DNA from: Pseudomonadota bacterium
Lineage (GTDB): Bacteria > Pseudomonadota > Gammaproteobacteria > Pseudomonadales > Pseudohongiellaceae
DNA length: 5,819 bases
Direction of reading: 5' to 3'
NCBI GenBank assembly: GCA_022563075.1
Contig: JADFOC010000199.1
Location: 1 to 5,819 of the forward strand
Below the pieces are notes generated by a model, which was not told the origin of the DNA, searched no databases, and saw only the letters and a list, made by a program, of their open reading frames with translations. Made by a program: the position numbers and the translations under genes. Shown piece after piece: positions 1 through 5,315 of the stretch. Position 1 is the stretch's first letter; every line of letters starts with the position of its first letter.

Positions 1-49
1 CTAGAACGACGCCGCCAATGTAAATGACATCGATGGGAGCCCAGCCTCA

Positions 50-1366
50 ATGCCAAATATCGACAGCAGAATATGTGCCCAAGGTATGATCTTCGATAAT
101 GTGTGGGCACAGCCTTCCTGCTCCCCAACCCGGGCCACCATGATTACCGGGCTGTATGGCTATAAGAACAACGTGCTCTATCCCCTGTCCGACGATGTCA
201 TCGGCGAAAGCTTCCTGGTCACTCATCAGATCATGCTCCCGGATTATATGACCAGTAATGGCTATGCCGCGGCCGCATTTGGCAAGTGGCATCTGGGCGA
301 AGAAGATTCAAAGGCGACGCCGGTGGAGGTTGGATTCGACTATTTTCGAGGTAGAATCAGCGGACAGGTTGGCTACTACAGCTACGCCTATTCCGTGCAG
401 GGTGATATTACCGACAACCCAACCCAGCTCACTCAACTCGATCAGCCTGAGGCTACACTCACCATCAATTCAGTGGAGGGTGCAGTAGAGGTCACCACAA
501 GCTATGGCCCGGTGGTAAAAGTTAGAGATACCATGGACTGGATCACCAATCAGAACGTCACAGATCCGGACCAACCGTGGTTTGTCTGGCTTGCTCTGAA
601 CACGCCACACACGCCACTGCACACGCCTGATCAAGTCTATCTAAACCAGATCGCGCGCGACGATTTGGCGGCTTGCAGCACCAATTGTGAGGCGGTTCAG
701 TATCGCACCATGATAAATGCGATGGACACGATTATGGGTTCATTGCTCGATTTTATTCAGAACGACAATTCAAATACTTTCATTATTTTCATCGGTGACA
801 ATGGTACAGTGCGGGATTATATCGACAATCTTTATCTCACCACTGGTGGTCGTGGCAAAGGCAGTGTCTATGAGAGCGGTGTTCGAGTGCCAATGGCGGT
901 AATCGGACCGAATGTGGAGGCAGGGTCCATTTCAAGTGAGTTTGTTCATACGGTAGACCTATTCGCGACGATTATCGATCTGGCTGGTTTAGAGGTTCCA
1001 ACCACGAGCTTTGACAAGGACGATTCCTCGTTAAGCACAATTGTAGCTTCAGACTCGGTGTCCATTGCGCCGATCATCCGCGGTGAAGCAACAATGGTGA
1101 AGGATCCAGTTAACGACTATATCCTTTCCGAAATAACGACTTCTGCGAATCCGAATCTCGACGCCGTTGCGGCGCGCAATGCAACTTACAAACTGGTGTG
1201 CCGACACGGAGATTGTAACTCCCCGGAATTCTTCAATCTGGTGACCGACCCCTTAGAAGAATACCCGTTAGACACCAATATCAGTTGCCTGGCGTCGGGC
1301 AGCGCGCAACAACAGGCTTATTGCATGTTACAGGATGCAATCCTCGGTGCGTCTCACTACAGGTAA
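50..1366 (+). CDS. Type I sulfatase (arylsulfatase-like), N-terminus missing or interrupted
   Basis: Sulfatase family (PF00884), hydrolysing sulfate esters, probably of polysaccharides or small aryl/alkyl sulfates and probably in the periplasm. Numbered from the ATG at 50, it shows the activation motif C24-S-P-T-R28, whose Cys is converted to formylglycine; GKWHLG at 78-83; NTPHTP at 184-189 with the active-site-type His187; GDNG at 249-252 with metal ligands Asp250 and Asn251; and a GxGKGSxYExGxRVP block at 267-281 containing Lys270. The frame is open upstream to position 5, and those codons read NDAANVNDIDGSPAS, which is typical sulfatase sequence. The ATG at 50 is therefore an internal Met, not a natural start. 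An in-frame TAG lies at 2-4, and the DD metal-ligand pair and signal peptide are not in the window. Without them the product should be inactive. The sulfatase call is firm; the substrate is unknown; whether the gene is a pseudogene, a partial gene at a contig edge, or carries a sequencing error is unresolved. Confidence 0.88.
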   Translation: MPNIDSRICAQGMIFDNVWAQPSCSPTRATMITGLYGYKNNVLYPLSDDVIGESFLVTHQIMLPDYMTSNGYAAAAFGKWHLGEEDSKATPVEVGFDYFRGRISGQVGYYSYAYSVQGDITDNPTQLTQLDQPEATLTINSVEGAVEVTTSYGPVVKVRDTMDWITNQNVTDPDQPWFVWLALNTPHTPLHTPDQVYLNQIARDDLAACSTNCEAVQYRTMINAMDTIMGSLLDFIQNDNSNTFIIFIGDNGTVRDYIDNLYLTTGGRGKGSVYESGVRVPMAVIGPNVEAGSISSEFVHTVDLFATIIDLAGLEVPTTSFDKDDSSLSTIVASDSVSIAPIIRGEATMVKDPVNDYILSEITTSANPNLDAVAARNATYKLVCRHGDCNSPEFFNLVTDPLEEYPLDTNISCLASGSAQQQAYCMLQDAILGASHYR

Positions 1367-1378
1367 AACCTTGGTTTT
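1365..1378. repeat. Short AT-rich inverted repeat at the sulfatase stop
   Basis: AAAACC, TT, GGTTTT is a perfect 6-bp inverted repeat with a 2-bp centre; as RNA it would more likely be a 5-bp stem with a 4-nt loop. It overlaps the TAA stop of the sulfatase and lies between two converging genes, so it could act as a weak bidirectional terminator. The stem has only two GC pairs, so this is a guess. The rest of 1379-1463 shows nothing recognisable. Confidence 0.25.
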
Positions 1379-1463
1379 CCCACACTGCAGGTGGAATAAA
1401 GGAGTCGGAGGAATTCACTCTCAATCCCTTCGGCTGCTTGGTTCGCGGTTAGATGTGATCGAC

Positions 1464-1883
1464 CTACGCGGTAATAACGGCCAGCCGATTATGCAGTTCT
1501 ACCAGGTAGGATGGAATTTTCGAACGATCGAAACCGGGATCGGGTGGATTGCGCTGCATCTCTTCCAGAATTTCTGGTGTGTACACCAGGCGCGCTCGTG
1601 GTAACACCTCGTGATAGTCGATCTTTACCTGCAGATCGGCGTTCTCGCTCTCGCCTTCGCCGACAGTCACCGAATTGTCGACGATGCTGAAATGCCAGGC
1701 GGCAACATTATCTTCGGGGCCAATCAGGCCGCTGGGCGCATCGGTAAAAACTTCGCACACAGAAAATGACGTACCGGCTTCACCATGCTCGGCCACCAAT
1801 TCTTCAAGAATCTGTCTTGCGCGGGCTAGCCATTCGCTGCTGCCAAAAGCAACTTTCTCACTGTCCTCATTGCCTTCACTCAT
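1464..1883 (-). CDS. Small SCP2-like protein, third gene of the oxygenase operon
   Basis: A 139-aa soluble, acidic protein with no signal peptide or membrane segment. Residues 16-34 form an amphipathic helix (SEWLARARQILEELV). Residues 60-101 read as paired beta strands and a helix (AAWHFSIVDNSVTV, then NADLQVKIDYHEVLP), the layout seen in SCP2-type sterol/lipid carrier domains (PF02036). I infer only resemblance: the match is by pattern and the protein could be an unnamed family. The ATG lies in an ATGA overlap with the stop of the upstream oxygenase gene and has no good Shine-Dalgarno of its own, which suggests translational coupling. Such a protein could hold a hydrophobic substrate or acyl chain for the oxygenase; that role is inference. 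The gene ends with TAG and faces the sulfatase gene tail to tail. Confidence 0.82.
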   Translation of the reverse strand: MSEGNEDSEKVAFGSSEWLARARQILEELVAEHGEAGTSFSVCEVFTDAPSGLIGPEDNVAAWHFSIVDNSVTVGEGESENADLQVKIDYHEVLPRARLVYTPEILEEMQRNPPDPGFDRSKIPSYLVELHNRLAVITA

Positions 1884-2773
1884 GTTTTTGCCCAGGTGAA
1901 GGTATTAGGAATGGCGGCGTAATCGGCAGAGCCCCGTGCGATGGTGGTTGAACCTAGGAAGTCTTCCCGTCCCAGCATGACCCTCAATTCATAGGGCTTG
2001 TCCTTTAGCCATGCTTCATCCAGATGATCGTAGTTTTCCACCGTGCGCAGTGCTAATCGACTAAAGGTAATATGCAAGACCACACGATCTCCCTCGATCT
2101 GACGAGGATAATTGCCATGCCAGATGGAGCCATTCCAGCAGCAGATAGAGCTAGCCGCACATTCCAAGGGGATGGCGCCTTCCTGTGCTGCAACTTCTTC
2201 CTTGCTGGGATGGCGCGCATTGACGTGGGAGTCCGGCACCACTTTAGTGCAGCCGCCTTCCTGGGTAAATTCGTCCATGGCCCAACACATGGTGAACAGC
2301 TGGTTGTGAACCGGGAATGGGGCCGGTGTCCAGTTTTGATCGGCATGCAGGTGCAGCTCCGGTGCGCCGTTAGGTCGTACACTGGCAATGAGCTGCGATA
2401 ACAAGGCGCCTTGTCCGCACATCACCTCCACCAGGGCCATAATTTTAGGATTCAATACCACTTCTTCGAAGATAGGATCTCGACCCAATAATAAGGCGGC
2501 CGAACGACCCTTGGCGGGGCCTTCTGTTTCCTGGGTAAGGCGAATGCAAGTCTCCCTGAGGCTGGCGTTGAATTCCTCACTGGCGATGTTGGGAACGACG
2601 GTATAGCCATGGTCCCGTATCTGATCCAGATGTGATTGCAACTCCAACTTCTCGACGCCAGTGGCTAACTCTTCCGACAGCTCAAATGGCTGACGTGTAA
2701 CCGTCGGAATATCCGGATTCTTTTTTCTGATTTCTGTGACATCACTTACGCTTGCTTCTGCCGCATCACCCAT
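1880..2773 (-). CDS. Phytanoyl-CoA dioxygenase family 2-oxoglutarate/Fe(II) oxygenase
   Basis: A 297-aa PhyH-family protein (PF05721), cytoplasmic, of normal family length. These enzymes hydroxylate an unactivated carbon, using O2 and 2-oxoglutarate and giving succinate and CO2. The Fe(II) triad is visible as H143-x-D145 (in LHLHADQNW) and H219 (in SIWHGN). R230 lies 11 residues after H219, the same spacing as the 2-oxoglutarate-binding Arg after the distal His in human PHYH. Residues 47-62 (HLDQIRDHGYTVVPNI) are the usual family opening. Residues 1-40 look like a disordered extension. The ATG at 2773 is preceded by AAGG at 2783-2786 with a 9-nt gap. It sits 26 bp after the DUF411 gene and overlaps the next gene by 4 bp, so the three are probably cotranscribed. 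The substrate cannot be read from sequence; bacterial members act on fatty acyl groups, quorum signals and secondary metabolites, so the name should not be taken to mean phytanoyl-CoA. Confidence 0.93.
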   Translation of the reverse strand: MGDAAEASVSDVTEIRKKNPDIPTVTRQPFELSEELATGVEKLELQSHLDQIRDHGYTVVPNIASEEFNASLRETCIRLTQETEGPAKGRSAALLLGRDPIFEEVVLNPKIMALVEVMCGQGALLSQLIASVRPNGAPELHLHADQNWTPAPFPVHNQLFTMCWAMDEFTQEGGCTKVVPDSHVNARHPSKEEVAAQEGAIPLECAASSICCWNGSIWHGNYPRQIEGDRVVLHITFSRLALRTVENYDHLDEAWLKDKPYELRVMLGREDFLGSTTIARGSADYAAIPNTFTWAKT

Positions 2774-2799
2774 GCTGGTTTACCTTGCTGTCTTGGTTG

Positions 2800-3321
2800 T
2801 TACTGATCATCCGGACTTTTAATGCTGGCATAAATTTCACTGCTACCGTCCTTTTTCATCAAGATAATCTCATAGGGCGTAAACTGGTTGCCGACCTCCA
2901 TGCCGGGGCTGCCCAGGGGCATGCCTGGAACTGCAAGTCCGAGTGCGTTCTTAGGAGGCGCAGCGAGGAACTGCATAATAAATTTTGCCGGTACGTGGCC
3001 CTCAAACAAATAGCCTTCGCGGCTGACCGCGGTGTGACAAGATTGCCAACGTGGTTGCACCCCTAGTTGCGACTTCAGACCATTGAGATCCCGGGGATGA
3101 GAAACAGTGGCAGCGAAACCATGCTGATCCATATGCTCGATCCAACCAAGGCAGCAGCCGCAAGTTGGATCCTTATAGACATTCAATACGATGTCATCAA
3201 TGGATTGCGCTGAAGATTCGATACTGGTCAGTGCCATGGCAATGCCGAAGAACATGGCGCAATGTCGGGTGGTTCTGCCGAATAGGCCGTTAGCTGAATA
3301 AATATTAATAGTGAATTCCAA
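2800..3321 (-). CDS. DUF411 metal-binding exported protein
   Basis: DUF411 protein (PF04214), 173 aa from a TTG start. Family members are small exported proteins linked to copper and other soft metals. Signature residues are all present: YKDPTCGCC at 49-57 with Cys54, Cys56 and Cys57; SCHT at 94-97; EGHVPA at 107-112 with His109; and GLAVPGMPLGSPGME at 128-142 with Met134 and Met141. The N-terminus has arginines at 16 and 19, a hydrophobic run at about 21-33 and a likely cleavage after SSA (residues 36-38), so export is expected. The start is uncertain: the only in-frame canonical or near-canonical codons are TTG at 3321 (no clear Shine-Dalgarno) and ATG at 3255, which would remove the positively charged n-region. 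I prefer the TTG. It heads the operon with the Fe(II) oxygenase and SCP2-like genes, and could supply or sequester metal, but that link is inferred from position only. Confidence 0.9.
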   Translation of the reverse strand: MEFTINIYSANGLFGRTTRHCAMFFGIAMALTSIESSAQSIDDIVLNVYKDPTCGCCLGWIEHMDQHGFAATVSHPRDLNGLKSQLGVQPRWQSCHTAVSREGYLFEGHVPAKFIMQFLAAPPKNALGLAVPGMPLGSPGMEVGNQFTPYEIILMKKDGSSEIYASIKSPDDQ

Positions 3322-3384
3322 AGTCAGTTGCTGGTTGATGGAGATTAGCCGACAACAGGGTCTAAATAAATACCTATAGCTGGA

Positions 3385-3525
3385 TTACTTTCGCATAAAC
3401 GAAATATTTTCCACCGGGACCACTAGCACCTCGGCTTTTTCGTGATCGTAGAACAGGGAAAAACGCGTGGTGTTGCCAATTTTTAACAGGACAGTTACAT
3501 AGGGCTTAACAGTTATTTCAGTTGG
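3385..3525 (-). pseudogene. Start-less protein-like reading frame, unknown family
   Basis: Between the SMP-30 and DUF411 genes the minus strand is open for 46 codons and ends in TAA at 3387-3385. The translation looks like real beta-rich protein: KPYVTVLLKIGNTTRFSLF, then YDHEKAEVLVVPVENISF, ending MRK. A TGA at 3528-3526 closes the frame upstream, and there is no ATG, GTG or TTG before the internal Val and Met codons near the end. The first part of the gene therefore seems lost, or it starts at an unusual codon such as ATA or ATT with no visible Shine-Dalgarno. It is in the same frame as the SMP-30 gene, separated from it by TAG, six codons and TGA. I do not recognise the family. The rest of 3322-3384 is AT-rich (TATAGGTATTTATTT on the minus strand) and could hold the promoter of the DUF411 operon, but no convincing -35/-10 pair stands out. 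Confidence 0.35.
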
Positions 3526-3543
3526 TCAAAAAGGAGCAACTTT

Positions 3544-4560
3544 CTATGGAATCTTGCCGCTGGTACTTAGCTTTATCCTGTAGAGCCCGGTTCTGGCCGT
3601 CATATAAAGTGTACTGCCGTCGTCTCCCCAGGCGACGTTGGCGGGAACTTCATCGGGTTTAATGGTGCCCAGGTGCGTGCCGTTGGCATCGAAGATCCAG
3701 ACGCCGCCAGGACCGGTTGCGAACAGGTTACCCGCAAAATCAACCTTGAGTCCATCGGCAGCCCCGGTTTCGGTCTGGTCATTGACATCGAAGAATACTC
3801 GAGAGGTGCCAAGTGTCCCATCATCTAATACGTCATAGGCCATCCATACCTTGTTGTCAGCATCGGAGTTGGCCACGTAGAGCGTTTTCTCGTCGGGTGA
3901 GAAGACGATGCCATTGGGTCGGGTCTGATTCTTTTCCAGTAACTCCAAAACTCCATCGGGACTAAGCCGATAGATGCCGTTGAAATCCAGTTCTCGTGCC
4001 GGATCGTCTTCCAGTCCGGCAAGGCCATAGGGAGGGTCGGTAAAATATAACCAGCCATCTGATTTGTAGGCGGAGTCATTAGGGCTGTTTAGTCGCATGC
4101 CCTGGTAGCTCGCCACCAGCACAGTGGTGATGCCGTCCTCTATTCTAGACACACGACGATTACCATGTTCCATTAGAATCAGCCGTCCTTGCGCGTCGAT
4201 GTTGAGGCCATTGGAGCCCACCGATTCCGTTTCACTGTCACCTTTGAATACAGGTTGCATGAATGTGCTAAGTCCATCTGTATCATCCCAGATGTGAATG
4301 GCATTGCTGCGCAGATCGCTGAACATCAGGTGGTTAAGTTCCCGATGCCAGACTGGACCTTCGGTGAAAGCGAAGCCGCCACTGAGTTTTTCGATGCGAG
4401 CATCGGCCGGAATGAGCGCATCTACCGCGGGATCTATTCTTACAATAGAACCGGCACCGGCGGACTGCGTGGCATCAGTTTCCGGTGGCGGTGAGTCGCC
4501 ACAACTCACTACAATCATTCCCAGAAACGCTGTTACTAAACAGGAGCGAATATATTTCAT
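3544..4560 (-). CDS. SMP-30/gluconolactonase-type lipoprotein
   Basis: A 338-aa SMP-30/gluconolactonase/LRE family protein (PF08450), a six-bladed beta propeller using a divalent metal to hydrolyse lactones. The signal peptide MKYIRSCLVTAFLGMIVVSC ends in lipobox V17-V-S-C20, followed by a Pro/Ser/Thr linker, so it is probably a membrane-anchored periplasmic lipoprotein. Propeller motifs in order: FTEGPVW with Glu67; a GSNGLNID strand; LNSPNDSAYKSDGWLYFTDP with Asn161 and Asp162; RPNGIVFSPDEKTLYVAN with Asn216; and AADGLKVDFAGNLFAT with Asp269. These match the Glu/Asn/Asn/Asp metal set of the family. The ATG at 4560 is chosen because AAAGGA precedes it by 8 nt and the lipoprotein signal begins there; an in-frame ATG at 4593 would add 11 residues overlapping the upstream relic. 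The substrate may be a sugar lactone, but paralogues act on other lactones and esters. Confidence 0.93.
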   Translation of the reverse strand: MKYIRSCLVTAFLGMIVVSCGDSPPPETDATQSAGAGSIVRIDPAVDALIPADARIEKLSGGFAFTEGPVWHRELNHLMFSDLRSNAIHIWDDTDGLSTFMQPVFKGDSETESVGSNGLNIDAQGRLILMEHGNRRVSRIEDGITTVLVASYQGMRLNSPNDSAYKSDGWLYFTDPPYGLAGLEDDPARELDFNGIYRLSPDGVLELLEKNQTRPNGIVFSPDEKTLYVANSDADNKVWMAYDVLDDGTLGTSRVFFDVNDQTETGAADGLKVDFAGNLFATGPGGVWIFDANGTHLGTIKPDEVPANVAWGDDGSTLYMTARTGLYRIKLSTSGKIP

Positions 4561-4568
4561 AACAAAAA

Positions 4569-4574
4569 TCCTTT
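4569..4574 (-). promoter_or_regulatory. Ribosome binding site of the SMP-30 gene
   Basis: AAAGGA on the minus strand, 8 nt before the ATG at 4560. It decides the start in favour of 4560 over the ATG at 4593, which lacks such a site. Confidence 0.7.
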
Positions 4575-4576
4575 GA

Positions 4577-4846
4577 CTAGTTGGCGGTGCCATCGATAAG
4601 TGTATACATTCTCAGCACCGCTTGCAGATTGGCGCCGAGTTGGCGCAGGTTGAGCGTTTCGGCGTGCGGTCGTAGGTCGGCCCGGGTTGCGGATTCCTCG
4701 CCGGAATAGCCGCCCTCTTTTAATCTGACAACCTTGGCCGCTTGTTCCAGCCAGTGCGAGTCCGTTTCAATTACTGCTTGAGCACTTGCTTGAATTTACA
4801 ACAGGAGGGCCACAACAGCGGCGATTGTCAGTGTCGATCCACGGAT
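4577..4846 (-). pseudogene. Broken gene for a small exported protein upstream of the SMP-30 gene
   Basis: The frame ending at TAG 4579-4577 gives a convincing protein: SHWLEQAAKVVRLKEGGYSG, EESATRADLRPHAETLNLRQ, LGANLQAVLRMYTLIDGTAN. It begins with a signal-peptide-like stretch, RGSTLTIAAVVALLL, then a TAA stop at 4798-4796, then IQASAQA-VIETD with a good cleavage site. The codon before Arg is ATC (4846-4844), and AAGGA lies 9 nt upstream, exactly where an ATG would be expected. There is no ATG, GTG or TTG between the TAA and the Met and Val codons near the end, so nothing can restart usefully. Read through, the product would be about 89 residues, exported, mature part about 66. Its stop is 16 bp before the SMP-30 ATG, so it was probably the first gene of that operon. 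I do not recognise the family. Two lesions (ATC for ATG, TAA in the signal peptide) favour a true pseudogene over one sequencing error. Confidence 0.6.
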
Positions 4847-4855
4847 AGCTGGTAG

Positions 4856-4860
4856 TCCTT
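4856..4860 (-). promoter_or_regulatory. Relic ribosome binding site of the broken exported-protein gene
   Basis: AAGGA on the minus strand, 9 nt before the ATC codon at 4846 that stands where a start codon should be. It supports reading that codon as a mutated start. The stretch 4862-4975 further upstream holds no gene I can support. One open minus frame (4862-4921, LHKPTLAGLWYWIQQEQQ) looks protein-like but is bounded by TAG and TAA. Confidence 0.4.
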
Positions 4861-4975
4861 ATTGTTGTTCTTGTTGGATCCAGTACCATAGACCAGCTAG
4901 TGTGGGCTTGTGAAGCAAAAACTATGATTTTCCGATGAAAATTCGCCCTCTATAGAAACCGAGAGAACCGTATTC

Positions 4976-5035
4976 AGTGGGTTTTGTTATGGATGGGCAT
5001 TGTCTGGAAATAGACTGCCGTCTGAGGCAGAATGG
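4976..5035 (+). pseudogene. Relic of a formylglycine-generating-enzyme-like domain
   Basis: In this plus-strand frame the DNA reads SGFCYGWALSGNRLPSEAEW. The pattern FC-x-WA-(G)xRLPxEAEW is the hallmark block of the FGE-sulfatase / SUMF1-like fold (PF03781), usually seen as YCxWxGxRLPTEAEWE. FGE converts the sulfatase active-site Cys to formylglycine; other members have other roles. The match covers about 20 residues only. The frame is open from 4928, after a TGA, but has no start codon or further recognisable FGE sequence, and just after the block the DUF6152 gene begins in another frame. It is therefore at most a scrap of a deleted gene. A chance match is possible, but the conserved spacing makes it worth noting, especially with a sulfatase in the same window. 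Confidence 0.35.
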
Positions 5036-5051
5036 TCCCTGGGGAACGCAC

Positions 5052-5215
5052 ATGAAACGTCTCCTTGCGATCGGTTTAGTCTTGGTTTCGTTCGTATTGA
5101 TCCACCGTGGCATCTCATCGGAATTCGATAAAGACAAGCCCATTCGGCGAAAAGGCATCATTACCGGATCGAATGGGTAAATCCGCTCACCTGGCTACTT
5201 GGCTGGAACCGCTAA
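5052..5215 (+). pseudogene. Frameshifted DUF6152 family gene
   Basis: From the ATG at 5052 (GGGGA 7 nt upstream) the frame encodes a signal peptide, MKRLLAIGLVLVSFVLIHRG, then ISSEFDKDKPIRRKGIIT, and stops at TAA 5178-5180 after 42 residues. This is the N-terminus of DUF6152 proteins, small exported proteins normally a little over 100 residues long, whose mature part starts with HHSF-xx-EFDxxKP-xxxxGxVT. The next expected block appears in the frame two bases on: RIEWVNPLTWLLGW at 5165-5206, matching the family's KxEWxNPHxW. Restoring one C (ACCCGG for ACCGG at about 5163-5167) rejoins the two. The second frame itself stops at TAA 5213-5215, and the rest of the domain is absent or scrambled, so the gene is dead. 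The usual HH is HR here and the NPH is NPL, in line with relaxed selection. The family function is unknown. Confidence 0.65.
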
Positions 5216-5253
5216 CCAGTTACTTGCATGAAAAGTGACTGTAAGCGAGTAAT

Positions 5254-5285
5254 AAGGGCAGGGAAACATCCACTGTCCTTTTTTA
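5254..5285 (+). terminator. Rho-independent terminator
   Basis: AAGGGCAG at 5254-5261 pairs with CTGTCCTT at 5273-5280 (one G-U pair); GG and CC inside the loop can extend the stem past a bulged A. A run of T follows (5279-5284). It terminates plus-strand transcription from the DUF6152 relic and isolates the downstream gene. Confidence 0.65.
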
Positions 5286-5300
5286 TGGCACTGATTTTTT

Positions 5301-5305
5301 AAGGA
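5301..5305 (+). promoter_or_regulatory. Ribosome binding site of the last gene
   Basis: AAGGA, 10 nt before the ATG at 5316. A second candidate, GAGGTG at 5310-5315, would serve an in-frame ATG at 5325 with 9 nt spacing. Either start keeps the signal peptide. The terminator ends only about 30 nt before the start, and I see no clear promoter between them. Confidence 0.45.
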
Positions 5306-5315
5306 CTACGAGGTG

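Noticed and set aside
1335..1604. 89-codon plus-strand frame after the sulfatase
   Set aside because: It starts inside the sulfatase 3' end in another frame and runs antisense into the SCP2-like gene; no family features or ribosome binding site.
2053..2401. Open frames of about 110 codons inside the oxygenase gene, on both strands
   Set aside because: Both overlap the PhyH catalytic core (HxD to distal His) and have unnatural composition; they are shadows of that gene.
3389..3404. TTTCG-CATAAA-CGAAA inverted repeat as a terminator or operator
   Set aside because: A 5-bp stem at the end of an uncertain reading frame, with no T-run of useful length on the minus strand; too weak to call.
3546..3662. 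Plus-strand ATG with a strong AAAAAGGAG site 9 nt upstream, encoding 38 residues
   Set aside because: The peptide is very rich in Arg, Trp and Cys and is antisense to the conserved C-terminus of the SMP-30 gene; the site is probably chance, though it could be tested by ribosome profiling.
3544..4593. Longer SMP-30 protein starting at ATG 4593
   Set aside because: The extra MAPPTSQRIFV would precede the lipoprotein signal peptide and overlaps the end of the upstream relic; the ribosome binding site fits 4560.
4796..4798. Stop-codon reassignment or readthrough explaining the in-frame stops
   Set aside because: Intact genes in the window end normally with TAA, TAG and TGA, and the interrupted frames use three different stops; no hairpin or SECIS-like element was seen beside them.
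4922..5161. 79-codon open frame on the minus strand
   Set aside because: It runs antisense through the DUF6152 relic and the FGE-like block, has low-complexity Arg/Ser/Pro composition and no Shine-Dalgarno; it is a shadow frame.
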